Positions 51,672-59,599 of a DNA stretch of 64,000 nt are shown piece after piece. How positions within the stretch are numbered: the first letter of the stretch is position 1; each line of letters starts with the position of its first letter. Location: NCBI RefSeq assembly GCF_002019735.1, contig NZ_KV917378.1, positions 248,001 through 312,000 on the forward strand, written 5' to 3'. The translations under genes were made by a program, and so were the position numbers. Origin of the DNA: Salipaludibacillus agaradhaerens (GTDB lineage: Bacteria; Bacillota; Bacilli; Bacillales; Salisediminibacteriaceae). The notes under the pieces were generated by a model that made no database searches, was not told the origin of the DNA, and saw only the letters and a program-made list of their open reading frames with translations.

Positions 51672-51709
51672 ACAACAGCTCCCCTTCTTAGAGGAGCTGT
51701 TGTTCTTTT
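51672..51709 (+). terminator. Intrinsic terminator after rodZ
   Basis: ACAACAGCTCC and GGAGCTGTTGT arms with a ten-base loop and TCTTTTCC. pgsA therefore probably has its own promoter. Confidence 0.85.
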
Positions 51710-51866
51710 CCTTAATAGGCTTAATTATAGATATGCTAGTGCTATGGCGCTACTAATTATACATACTTTTAGTCGGTACAATTAGCAATATAGTTGCCTT
51801 TTTGATAAAATTGAAGAGGCTTCATCAATACGGTATGAGTGTAGACAAAAGACAGGAGGATCATTC

Positions 51867-52445
51867 GTGAATATTCCAAACCAGATTACCATTTCCAGAA
51901 TAGTATTAATTCCATTATTTATGGTATTTCTTCTCGTGCCATTTAATTGGGGCGAATTAGCTCTTCTTGGTGCCACTATTCCGGTTCATCATTTTGTGGC
52001 AGCCATTATTTTTATTTTCGCAGCATCGACCGATTGGCTAGATGGTTACTATGCTAGAAAATATAACCTTGTCACAAACATGGGGAAGTTCCTAGATCCC
52101 TTGGCGGATAAATTATTGATTACTGCGGCGTTTGTGTCTTTGACAGGGCTTGATATGTTTCCTGCATGGGCAGCTGTGGTCATTTTAAGCCGAGAATTTG
52201 CTGTTACAGGCTTAAGGCTCGTAGCTTCCGGTGAAGGGGATGTGATTGCAGCAAGTATTTGGGGTAAATGGAAAACAGTCAGTCAAATTGTGGCGGCTTC
52301 ATCCGTTTTATTACATAATATTATTTTTGAAATGTTCGCCATACCATTTCACACCATTATGATTTATGTAGCTGTCATATTGACTATTTTCTCAGGTGTT
52401 GATTATTTTGTGAAAAATAAACATGTGCTTAATAAATCCATGTAG
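51867..52445 (+). CDS. pgsA: Phosphatidylglycerophosphate synthase
   Basis: 192 residues, GTG start after CAGGAGGATCATTC. The CDP-alcohol phosphotransferase motif is complete: DWLDGYYARK, a gap, then GKFLDPLADK. Several membrane helices. Makes PGP from CDP-diacylglycerol (product of CdsA, also in this window) and glycerol 3-phosphate. cinA follows 23 bases later. Confidence 0.97.
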   Translation: MNIPNQITISRIVLIPLFMVFLLVPFNWGELALLGATIPVHHFVAAIIFIFAASTDWLDGYYARKYNLVTNMGKFLDPLADKLLITAAFVSLTGLDMFPAWAAVVILSREFAVTGLRLVASGEGDVIAASIWGKWKTVSQIVAASSVLLHNIIFEMFAIPFHTIMIYVAVILTIFSGVDYFVKNKHVLNKSM

Positions 52446-52468
52446 GTTTTTGGAAGGGTGTCTTGTTC

Positions 52469-53701
52469 ATGAATGCTGAAATTATTGCTGTTGGTTCTGA
52501 GCTCTTATTAGGCCAAATACAAAACTCAAATGCGACTTATTTATCTAGAGAGTTATCAAAAGTGGGTATTGATGTCTATCATCATACAGTTGTAGGTGAT
52601 AACCAAGAACGATTAATGGACGTGGTTAAGAAAGCTCTTGAACGGGCTGATGTGTTAATTTTCACAGGAGGATTAGGACCAACTAAAGATGACCTTACAA
52701 AAGAGACTGTTGGAGAAGTAACTGGGACGCCGCTGGACTATGATCCAGAGACGGAAGCGCGAATAAGGGATTTTTTTGCTACTCGTAAACGTAACATGAC
52801 TGAGAATAATCGTAAACAAGCGCTTGTGTTAAAAGGAGCACACATTTTTCCAAATGACCATGGGCTTGCCTGTGGGATGGCATTAGAAATAGCAAGTAAA
52901 CAGCTCATTTTACTTCCTGGCCCTCCAAGCGAATTGATTCCAATGTTTGAGACATATGCGTTGCCTTTTTTATTAAAGAATGTTCATCAAAAAGAAGAAA
53001 TTCAATCAAAGGTTCTCCGTTTTTTTAATATTGGTGAATCTCAGCTTGTAGAAAAAATAGATGACTTAATTGAACAACAGTCAAACCCTACTATTGCACC
53101 TCTTGCTTCTGATGGAGAAGTCACGCTGCGACTCACTGTTAAGGGCTCGGATGATAAGGAGAATGAACGCCTACTAAATCATGTGAAACAGCAAGTATTG
53201 GGGCGGGTAGGAGACTTCTTCTACGGTGAAGGGGAGGAAAACTTAGCAACATTATTAGTAAAAGAACTGTCAGAGAGGAGCCTGACGTTAGGGGCTGCCG
53301 AAAGTCTCACAGGTGGTCAGTTTTCTGCTGCCCTTACAGAAGTTCCTGCAGTTTCAAATGTGTTTAATGGGGCTATAGTATGTTATAGTAATGCAGTAAA
53401 GGAAACGATTCTGTCTGTCTCACCTCGGCTTTTAAGTGAGGAGGGAGCAGTTAGTGCTGCTTGTGCTAAACAGTTAGCCGAAAATGTTAAAAAAGCGTTA
53501 CATAGTGATGTAGGTGTGAGTTTTACAGGAGTAGCTGGCCCCGGTGAACTTGAAGGACATGCTCCTGGGATCGTATATATCGGTATTGCTACACAACATA
53601 CCACAGAAGCTTATAAGTTACATTTGGCGGGGAGCAGAGAAAATATCCGTGACCGCTCAGTTAAATATGGACTTTATTATTTATTGAAAGATTTACGTTA
53701 A
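52469..53701 (+). CDS. cinA: CinA, competence/damage-inducible protein
   Basis: 410 residues from the ATG after GAAGGGTGTCTTGTTC. N-terminal MoaB/MogA-like COG1058 domain (ELLLGQIQNSNATYLSREL, FTGGLGPTKDDLT) and C-terminal CinA domain (GAAESLTGGQFSAAL, GVAGPG) with nicotinamide-mononucleotide deamidase activity in the family. In B. subtilis cinA is directly before recA; here a helicase gene intervenes. Confidence 0.96.
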   Translation: MNAEIIAVGSELLLGQIQNSNATYLSRELSKVGIDVYHHTVVGDNQERLMDVVKKALERADVLIFTGGLGPTKDDLTKETVGEVTGTPLDYDPETEARIRDFFATRKRNMTENNRKQALVLKGAHIFPNDHGLACGMALEIASKQLILLPGPPSELIPMFETYALPFLLKNVHQKEEIQSKVLRFFNIGESQLVEKIDDLIEQQSNPTIAPLASDGEVTLRLTVKGSDDKENERLLNHVKQQVLGRVGDFFYGEGEENLATLLVKELSERSLTLGAAESLTGGQFSAALTEVPAVSNVFNGAIVCYSNAVKETILSVSPRLLSEEGAVSAACAKQLAENVKKALHSDVGVSFTGVAGPGELEGHAPGIVYIGIATQHTTEAYKLHLAGSRENIRDRSVKYGLYYLLKDLR

Positions 53702-53721
53702 GAAAAGGTGGATGAATAGAC

Positions 53722-55305
53722 ATGATGAAATTTGAAGATTTCCAAATCTCTGATGACCTGAAAAGGGCGATTAAAGATATGGGGTTTGAAGCCCCCTCTC
53801 CAATTCAAGAAAAGGTCATTCCAGAAATTTTAAAAAAGCAAGATGTGATTGGCCAAGCACAAACTGGTACAGGTAAAACGGCCGCTTTTGGTATTCCACT
53901 CCTAGAGCATATTTCAGCAAGCAACCATATTCAATCTCTTATTTTAACACCTACTAGGGAATTGGCTATTCAAGTAGCTGGTGAGCTTCAAAAGCTGTCA
54001 AAATTCAAAAAAGTGACGACATTACCTGTTTACGGTGGTCAGTCAATTGGTCAACAAATTAAATCGTTAAAGCGAGGTGTGGATGTTGTCGTTGGGACAC
54101 CAGGTAGAATCCTTGACCACCTCAATCGAAAAACACTTAAATTGCAACACGTACACACCCTTATTTTAGATGAAGCTGATGAAATGCTTGATATGGGTTT
54201 CATTGAAGATATTGAAAAAATCTTGCAACAAGTGAATCGTGAACGGCAAACTTTGCTTTTTTCTGCTACGATGCCCCCGCCGATTCGCAAGCTCTCTAAT
54301 AAATACATGAAGCAGCCTAAACAAGTGACGATCAGTAAAGGGGAAGTAACGGCCCCATCCATCAATCAAGTTTATTATAAAGTACTAGAAAGAAATAAAC
54401 TTGATTCTCTCTGTCGCGTTATAGACAGCGAAACGATCGATTTAGGCATCATCTTTTGTAGAACGAAAAAAGGGGTTGCTGAGTTAACGGAGGCACTCCA
54501 AGCGAGAGGCTATCAAGCAGATGGTTTGCATGGGGATTTAACACAATCTCAGCGAGATATGGTTATGAAGAAGTTCCGTGACTCTTCTATTGAGTTTCTC
54601 ATCGCCACTGATGTTGCGGCACGTGGTATAGACGTTCAAAATGTTAGTCATGTCATAAATTATGATATCCCGCAAGATCCAGAAAGCTACGTGCACCGAA
54701 TTGGTCGAACGGGTCGTGCTGGACGAGATGGTATAGCATTAACACTTGTTACGCCAAGGGAAATGAAGCATCTTCGCTCGATAGAAGCCGAAATTAAAAT
54801 GACGATCCCATCTCAAAACCTTCCTTCAGTTGAAGAAGTTGTGGAGAAACAGCAGCATGTATGGAAAGGACAAATCATCGACTTAATTGAAAACGATGAT
54901 GAGGGAGCCAATTTGTACGATGCCCTCGTAACGGATTTACTTGATCGGTATCCAGCAGAAAAAGTCGTCACATCACTTATGAAGCTGGCATTTTACAGCC
55001 GTGATAATTTAAATGATGATGGCTATGATTTTGGGGAAACTGGTGCACAAAAAGGCATGACCCGCTTTTTCATTAATGTAGGGAGAAATGTCGACTTAAC
55101 TCCGAAAAAACTCGTAGATGAAGTTGCAAGACTCATTGGAATTAACCCTAAATCAGTAGGGAAAGTCGATATATTTGAAAATTTCACCTTTATGGAAGTA
55201 CCTGAAGAAGTGGCGCCGTTTGTCTATGAAGGGTTAAAATACGCCCGAGTGAGTGGCGCAAGGATTAACCTAGAACCGGCAAAACCTCGCCCGAAACGAA
55301 AGTAA
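53722..55305 (+). CDS. DEAD-box RNA helicase with C-terminal DbpA-type RNA-binding domain
   Basis: 527 residues. Helicase core: Q motif GFEAPSPIQEKVIP, AQTGTGKTAAF (motif I), PTRELAIQV, DEAD box in LILDEADEMLDMGFI, SAT, and HRIGRTGRAGRDG (motif VI). The last 80 residues (TRFFINVGRNVDLTPKKLVD to RINLEPAKP) form a DbpA/CsdA-type RNA-recognition fold. Likely acts in ribosome assembly or mRNA turnover. Starts 20 bases after cinA. Similar to CshA/DeaD/YxiN proteins; exact orthology undecided. Confidence 0.93.
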   Translation: MMKFEDFQISDDLKRAIKDMGFEAPSPIQEKVIPEILKKQDVIGQAQTGTGKTAAFGIPLLEHISASNHIQSLILTPTRELAIQVAGELQKLSKFKKVTTLPVYGGQSIGQQIKSLKRGVDVVVGTPGRILDHLNRKTLKLQHVHTLILDEADEMLDMGFIEDIEKILQQVNRERQTLLFSATMPPPIRKLSNKYMKQPKQVTISKGEVTAPSINQVYYKVLERNKLDSLCRVIDSETIDLGIIFCRTKKGVAELTEALQARGYQADGLHGDLTQSQRDMVMKKFRDSSIEFLIATDVAARGIDVQNVSHVINYDIPQDPESYVHRIGRTGRAGRDGIALTLVTPREMKHLRSIEAEIKMTIPSQNLPSVEEVVEKQQHVWKGQIIDLIENDDEGANLYDALVTDLLDRYPAEKVVTSLMKLAFYSRDNLNDDGYDFGETGAQKGMTRFFINVGRNVDLTPKKLVDEVARLIGINPKSVGKVDIFENFTFMEVPEEVAPFVYEGLKYARVSGARINLEPAKPRPKRK

Positions 55306-55409
55306 TGCTATACATCCGTCTTAGCAGCTAAAAGTGCCTTTTATCAATACATCGGTGATGGTCTTACCTTAAGCGATGTTCTCTGTCATTAAAAGGTTAT
55401 CACTTTTCT

Positions 55410-55438
55410 TTGACAAGGCGGATGTTTCCGTTTATAAT
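55410..55438 (+). promoter_or_regulatory. Consensus sigma-A promoter of recA
   Basis: TTGACA at 55410-55415, exactly 17 bases, TATAAT at 55433-55438: a perfect consensus, placed about 100 bases before the recA start. Confidence 0.9.
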
Positions 55439-55444
55439 AAAAAG

Positions 55445-55458
55445 CGAACGGATGTTTG
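55445..55458 (+). promoter_or_regulatory. LexA (DinR) box of recA
   Basis: CGAAC-GGAT-GTTTG matches the Gram-positive SOS box CGAAC-N4-GTTCG with one mismatch and sits at the transcription start of the consensus promoter, so LexA would block initiation until DNA damage. Confidence 0.85.
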
Positions 55459-55535
55459 TAGTTTTTAAATAAAGAAGATAATAAATGAGATATCGTCCTG
55501 TGCGAGATCATTTAATGTATAAAGGAGAGTTGAGA

Positions 55536-56588
55536 ATGTCAGATCGAAAGCAAGCATTAGATATGGCTTTGAAACAAATTGAGAAACAATTCGGAAAAGG
55601 TTCTATTATGAAATTAGGTGAGCAAGCAGAGCGTCGTGTGTCCACGATATCAAGTGGTGCCTTAGCACTTGATATTGCCTTAGGAGTAGGTGGATATCCC
55701 CGAGGAAGAGTAATTGAGATTTATGGACCTGAATCATCTGGTAAGACAACTGTTGCTCTTCATGCTATTGCTGAAGTTCAGCGCAATGGTGGTCAAGCAG
55801 CTTTTATAGACGCTGAGCATGCTTTGGATCCTGTTTATGCACAAAATTTAGGTGTTAATATTGATGAATTATTATTATCTCAACCAGATACAGGAGAGCA
55901 AGCTTTAGAAATTGCTGAAGCTCTTGTACGAAGTGGCGCTGTTGATATTCTCATTATTGACTCTGTGGCTGCGCTCGTTCCAAAAGCGGAAATAGAAGGG
56001 GAGATGGGCGATAGCCATGTAGGTTTGCAGGCTCGTCTTATGTCTCAAGCACTTCGGAAACTGTCAGGAGCTGTTAGTAAATCCAATACAATTGCCGTTT
56101 TCATCAACCAAATTCGTGAAAAAGTGGGCGTCATGTTCGGAAATCCGGAAACGACCCCTGGTGGGCGTGCACTTAAATTCTATTCCTCTGTACGACTGGA
56201 AGTTCGGCGTGCAGAAACATTGAAACAAGGAAACGATATGATTGGAAATAAAACAAAATTAAAAGTTGTTAAGAATAAAGTAGCCCCTCCATTTAGAACG
56301 GCGGAAGTTGATATTATGTATGGGGAAGGGATTTCACGTGAAGGATCTATTTTGGATATTGCATCAGATCTAGACATCGTCCAGAAAAGCGGGGCGTGGT
56401 ACTCATACAATAATGATCGTATGGGTCAAGGACGAGAAAACGCTAAACAATTCCTTAAGGAAAATGAGGACGTGACGAAAGAAATAGAGAATCGCATTAG
56501 GGAATACCATGGATTGCTTGGAACACAAGAAGTACCTGCAGAAGAGTCTTCTGACGAAGGAGAAGACCTCAGTTTAGATTTGAAGTAA
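55536..56588 (+). CDS. recA: Recombinase RecA
   Basis: 350 residues from the ATG after GGAGAGTTGAGA; a longer in-frame start lies near the promoter and lacks a site. Walker [14 protein letters not shown], the [20 protein letters not shown]-type segment (here [19 protein letters not shown]), Walker [12 protein letters not shown]2 with [20 protein letters not shown]. Acidic tail. Central to homologous recombination and SOS induction by LexA autocleavage. Regulated by the promoter and LexA box directly upstream. Confidence 0.98.
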   Translation: MSDRKQALDMALKQIEKQFGKGSIMKLGEQAERRVSTISSGALALDIALGVGGYPRGRVIEIYGPESSGKTTVALHAIAEVQRNGGQAAFIDAEHALDPVYAQNLGVNIDELLLSQPDTGEQALEIAEALVRSGAVDILIIDSVAALVPKAEIEGEMGDSHVGLQARLMSQALRKLSGAVSKSNTIAVFINQIREKVGVMFGNPETTPGGRALKFYSSVRLEVRRAETLKQGNDMIGNKTKLKVVKNKVAPPFRTAEVDIMYGEGISREGSILDIASDLDIVQKSGAWYSYNNDRMGQGRENAKQFLKENEDVTKEIENRIREYHGLLGTQEVPAEESSDEGEDLSLDLK

Positions 56589-56621
56589 ACGTGTATTAGT
56601 CTCGTATAAAATCGTTTATTT

Positions 56622-56660
56622 AAGATTCCGATTATCGTCAGATGATCGGAATCTTTTTCG
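56622..56660 (+). terminator. Intrinsic terminator after recA
   Basis: AAGATTCCGAT and ATCGGAATCTT with TATCGTCAGATG between, then TTTTCG. The following 225 bases up to the end of the minus-strand regulator hold no feature I can assign. Confidence 0.88.
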
Positions 56661-56886
56661 TAGTTACTTTTAAAAAAACTTCTATGTCTATGTGACTTCC
56701 TAAGTTCACCGCCGTGGCATGAATCTATATTTTAATATTCTTATCGTTTCTCCTCATAATCTTTTCATCTCCATTAACAGCATTCACTACACTAGATCAT
56801 TGACGTTATATAGCTTTTCTCTTTGAAAGAAGCTTAATAACAAGCAACTGACAAGGTTCTATTGGATCATAACAATTACAGAATTA

Positions 56887-57762
56887 CTAAGTAGTATCTG
56901 TTTTTAAATCTTTTATATAGTCGTCTAGCTTTTTGACAGACTTTGAATCGCTTTTTGCTTGAAAGACATCTTTTGAAAGTTGAAAAAAATGATGGGCCTC
57001 ATCAAGGTTATTTTGCTTTATATGAGCAACGGCACTCTGAAAATAGAGTTCACCTAATAAATAAAACGATTCAATTTCTAATGAGAAAGACACGCCTTTA
57101 TTGCAATAGAAAAGTGACTCCTTATTGTCATCCAGTTCGTAGAGTGATTTTGCTAAATTGTAGTAGACTCGAACAATAATCCGAGGATTTATTTCCATGA
57201 AAGATTGATCTTTTATCTTTAAAATATTTTTGAAGATTGCTATGCCGCCATCTAGTTTGTTTGCCTCGCAGTAAATGATGGCTTTACTGTTTAAGATTTC
57301 GATATCTTGAGGTGTTAAGTGATTGGTAGGGCTCATAGCTAATGAGGTATCCAGATGGAGAATGGCATGTTCAAAATGATCATTTAGGTAGTAGTGCAGT
57401 ATACCTTCGTGCCACTTGATAAATTGTTGCTCATGGACATGTTTAAAGCTAGGATGGTTCTTCAGTTTGTTTACTAGCCGTCTCACTTCTTTATAGTTTT
57501 TTTGACGAATTTCTTTACGAATGGCTTTTCTACTCTCTTGAATAAATGCATATTGTGGCTTTATAAGAATGTCTATTAGAAATCCTGGTTCGACACCTAG
57601 CTTTAAAGCCATTTGTACTAATGTATGAACATAAGGGCTGATTTCACCATTTTCAATTTTACTAATTTGAGACTGACTACAAATATCTTTGGCAAATTCT
57701 TTTTGGGTATAACCTAATGATTGCCTTAACTCTTTAATCGTCTTTCCTAAATGATTTAACAT
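56887..57762 (-). CDS. PlcR-like RRNPP quorum-sensing regulator (XRE domain plus TPR-like repeats)
   Basis: 291 residues, similar to PlcR in length and layout. An XRE helix-turn-helix lies at about 5-60 (LGKTIKELRQSLGYTQKEFA, then SQSQISKIENGEISP). The rest is helical and carries degenerate TPR repeats, for example RVYYNLAKSLYELDDNKESL and LGELYFQSAVAHIKQNNLDEA. RRNPP proteins (Rap, Rgg, NprR, PlcR, PrgX) bind re-imported short peptides in the TPR groove. The ATG follows AAGGAGAAAAGCT on the minus strand. A divergent 38-residue propeptide starts 186 bases away, which supports a peptide-regulator pair. Specific partner and targets are inferred. Confidence 0.85.
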   Translation of the reverse strand: MLNHLGKTIKELRQSLGYTQKEFAKDICSQSQISKIENGEISPYVHTLVQMALKLGVEPGFLIDILIKPQYAFIQESRKAIRKEIRQKNYKEVRRLVNKLKNHPSFKHVHEQQFIKWHEGILHYYLNDHFEHAILHLDTSLAMSPTNHLTPQDIEILNSKAIIYCEANKLDGGIAIFKNILKIKDQSFMEINPRIIVRVYYNLAKSLYELDDNKESLFYCNKGVSFSLEIESFYLLGELYFQSAVAHIKQNNLDEAHHFFQLSKDVFQAKSDSKSVKKLDDYIKDLKTDTT

Positions 57763-57780
57763 AGCTTTTCTCCTTATAAA

Positions 57781-57796
57781 TATTCCTAAAAGAATA
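57781..57796. promoter_or_regulatory. Inverted repeat TATTC-N6-GAATA near the regulator start
   Basis: A perfect five-base inverted repeat lies 19 bases upstream of the regulator start codon, overlapping where its own transcript would begin. Candidate operator for autoregulation. A second longer-spaced pair, GATATG (57817) and CATATC (57848), lies further into the divergent region. No canonical PlcR box (TATGNAAN4TTNCATA) was found. Confidence 0.35.
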
Positions 57797-57867
57797 CTGA
57801 TTGGAAAAAATTAAGGGATATGCCTCGTTTTTTTGACGCTACCTTCTCATATCGTTAATTATTGTAA

Positions 57868-57896
57868 AATCATTCACTGTTAATTTCTATTATACT
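57868..57896 (+). promoter_or_regulatory. Likely activator-dependent promoter of the peptide operon
   Basis: TATACT at 57891-57896 is a good -10 (five of six) but the hexamer 17 bases upstream (AATCAT) is a poor -35, a pattern typical of promoters needing an activator. An AT-rich inverted repeat TTTAAAT-N9-ATTTAAA follows at 57912-57934 in the predicted leader. The propeptide start codon is about 45 bases downstream of the predicted start point. Confidence 0.45.
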
Positions 57897-57948
57897 CATA
57901 TTAGTTAAGTGTTTAAATATTAAATCTATTTAAAAGTGAGGGCGAGAA

Positions 57949-58065
57949 GTGATTAAACTATTCACTAGTATTCTATTAGCTTCGTCATTATTGTTTAGTT
58001 CTTCTACTGAAGTAGTTAGTTCTTCATATGAGATATCACCTAAGATTTTTGACTATGAACATTAA
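57949..58065 (+). CDS. PapR-like secreted signalling propeptide
   Basis: 38 residues, GTG start preceded by GTGAGGGCGAGAA (GAGGG site). N-terminal MIKLFTSILLASSLLFSS is a short Sec signal; the tail reads SSSYEISPKIFDYEH. PapR of the Bacillus cereus group is a comparable secreted propeptide whose C-terminal hepta- or pentapeptide ends in P-F-E plus an aromatic residue or His and activates PlcR. The aromatic-Glu-His ending here, the size and the adjacent PlcR-like gene together make a pheromone precursor likely. The mature peptide is not known. Confidence 0.75.
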   Translation: MIKLFTSILLASSLLFSSSTEVVSSSYEISPKIFDYEH

Positions 58066-58070
58066 TTTTA

Positions 58071-58080
58071 CAAGGAGGTG
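58071..58080 (+). promoter_or_regulatory. Near-perfect ribosome binding site of the 16-residue ORF
   Basis: CAAGGAGGTGATT is complementary to the 16S rRNA 3' end over essentially the whole anti-Shine-Dalgarno, with a six-to-nine base spacing to ATG at 58087. It is among the strongest sites in the window, which argues that the tiny ORF is truly translated. Confidence 0.85.
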
Positions 58081-58086
58081 ATTCAT

Positions 58087-58137
58087 ATGAAAAAACAAGA
58101 ATGGTTAGTTGTTAAAGCAGAATGGTTAGTGGTTTAA
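58087..58137 (+). CDS. 16-residue peptide with duplicated EWLVV, candidate RiPP precursor
   Basis: The full product is MKKQEWLVVKAEWLVV. EWLVV occurs twice, separated by KA, so the ORF looks like a tiny leader (MKKQ) plus two copies of a core. The two copies are not identical in codons (TTAGTTGTT versus TTAGTGGTT), so the peptide repeat is kept despite base change. It lies between the signalling propeptide and a HemN-family radical SAM gene and is followed within ten bases by a terminator, a layout common for RiPP precursors. Alternatives: a pheromone releasing EWLVV, or a Trp-codon leader peptide. No database match was tested. Confidence 0.6.
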   Translation: MKKQEWLVVKAEWLVV

Positions 58138-58145
58138 TTACGACA

Positions 58146-58182
58146 GAAAAAGTGTGAAGGGCTATCCTCACACTTTTTCTCA
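58146..58182 (+). terminator. Intrinsic terminator/attenuator between the peptide ORF and the radical SAM gene
   Basis: GAAAAAGTGTGA and TCACACTTTTTC form a perfect 12-base stem, extended by GG/CC inside, followed by T. It starts nine bases after the stop codon of the 16-residue ORF. Partial read-through would give abundant peptide and less enzyme. Confidence 0.85.
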
Positions 58183-58202
58183 TTAAAAAACGAGGTGATG
58201 AG

Positions 58203-59570
58203 ATGAAACAGATTCCTTATAATGAAATTCCTCAGTTATGGAACTTTTTTTATCCGATTGCAGGTGCTGTTAATCAATCACAAGAAATCGCTGAAAATAT
58301 AACTAAAATGCAGCTCTCACGCACCGCGGATAATAATGACGGGTTAAATAGCCTTTACTTACACATTCCGTTTTGTGATACTATCTGTACATTTTGCCCA
58401 TTTATAAAAACGACAAACTATGCTGATACGCTAGAGCCGTATTTAGATGCATTAATTGAAGAAATCAAGATGGTTTCATCGATGCCTAGAATAAAAAGTA
58501 AAAAGATTGATGCGATTTATATCGGGGGAGGGACCCCATCAGTTTTAAAGCCTGATCAAATTAAACGACTAGGTGAAGCGATAACACATTCCTTTGTATT
58601 AGCAAATGATTATGAGTGGACATTTGAATGTGCGGCACTTACAGCCACTGAAGATCGTATAAAAGCAATGGCTGAGATCGGTGTAAATCGTGGTAGCTTT
58701 GGTGTACAAACCTTTAATCAAAAGTATAAAAAAATGTTCAACTTACAGTGGACGATGGACCACATTCAGTCCGCAAGAGATTTAATGATGAGCTACTTTA
58801 ACGCCTGTAACATGGATTTACTTTATCATCTTCCTGGTCAAACACATGAAGAATTAATGGAAGACGTCGATCACGCCATCGCTTTAGGAACATCAAGTAT
58901 TGATGTGTATCCATTAGAATATTTAGCAACCTCCAATTCTTTTCTAAGAAAGATAATAAATAAACAGTTAGAAAATCCTCCTACTCCTATTGAAAAAATC
59001 AAACAAAATAAACTAATCTATAACAAATTAAACGACTCAGGTTATTTTCAAAATTATGTTTACACGTTCACAAAAAAAGAGGCTAAATATAAACGCTTTA
59101 AATTTAGTGAAACAATATATGGAACTTATGAGGATGAATTTATTGCTCTAGGGGTTGGAGGGAGATCAACGATAAAAGGCTTAGCTTACGATAATATAGC
59201 TGATATCAAAACATATATTGCAACTGTTAATCAAGGGAAGCAACCTGTTGCAAGGGCAATAGACTATCATGCATACGAGCGAGGCTTAATCTTCTTTCCT
59301 AAAAAAATGCGGATTTCTCGTCAAGACCTTCGTAAATATGGACTCGACAAGACATATAAGCAAAAATTTGAGGAATTAGAAGAGAAACAACTTATTATAC
59401 AAGATGAGGATCAAATAGTGTTAACAGATGAAGGGAAAATATGGTTTGCAAATATTATGGTTGATCTTTTTCCAGAAGATCAAAGAAAAAAATTGAATCA
59501 AGTCATAGGAAATATTCAAGAGGCAAAGGAATGGTACGAAGAATCAAAAGTACTCGAAACGACAAATTAA
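58203..59570 (+). CDS. HemN/HemW-family radical SAM enzyme, candidate peptide maturase
   Basis: 455 residues, ATG after CGAGGTGATGAG. The [4Fe-4S] motif is CxxxCxxC at Cys58, Cys62 and Cys65 in YLHIPFCDTICTFCPF. The SAM-binding GGGTPS lies at 108-113 and GVNRGSFGVQTFNQ matches the HemN-family barrel. A C-terminal winged-helix (HemN_C-like) segment ends in QIVLTDEGKIWFANIM. Residues N-terminal to the cluster lack the HemN coproporphyrinogen oxidase signature. HemN-like enzymes include class C radical SAM methylases and cyclopropanases acting on natural products. Context with a tiny peptide gene and exporter suggests peptide modification; no heme genes are nearby. Confidence 0.85.
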   Translation: MKQIPYNEIPQLWNFFYPIAGAVNQSQEIAENITKMQLSRTADNNDGLNSLYLHIPFCDTICTFCPFIKTTNYADTLEPYLDALIEEIKMVSSMPRIKSKKIDAIYIGGGTPSVLKPDQIKRLGEAITHSFVLANDYEWTFECAALTATEDRIKAMAEIGVNRGSFGVQTFNQKYKKMFNLQWTMDHIQSARDLMMSYFNACNMDLLYHLPGQTHEELMEDVDHAIALGTSSIDVYPLEYLATSNSFLRKIINKQLENPPTPIEKIKQNKLIYNKLNDSGYFQNYVYTFTKKEAKYKRFKFSETIYGTYEDEFIALGVGGRSTIKGLAYDNIADIKTYIATVNQGKQPVARAIDYHAYERGLIFFPKKMRISRQDLRKYGLDKTYKQKFEELEEKQLIIQDEDQIVLTDEGKIWFANIMVDLFPEDQRKKLNQVIGNIQEAKEWYEESKVLETTN

Positions 59571-59599
59571 TCATAACAAGGTTTAATGGGGGAGGTTTT

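Noticed and set aside
57763-57948. PlcR box in the divergent region
   Set aside because: TATG and CATA half-sites exist but are 25 bases apart instead of 10, and the inner bases do not match.
58087-58182. Trp-codon leader peptide with terminator, as in amino-acid attenuation
   Set aside because: Two Trp codons followed by a terminator fit superficially, but they are seven codons apart rather than adjacent, no antiterminator pairing is evident, and no tryptophan genes follow. The duplicated peptide favours a product role. Kept only as an alternative.
58203-59570. Heme biosynthesis enzyme (anaerobic coproporphyrinogen III oxidase)
   Set aside because: Family resemblance is real, but the N-terminal HemN signature is missing and no heme genes are near; the context is a peptide and export locus.
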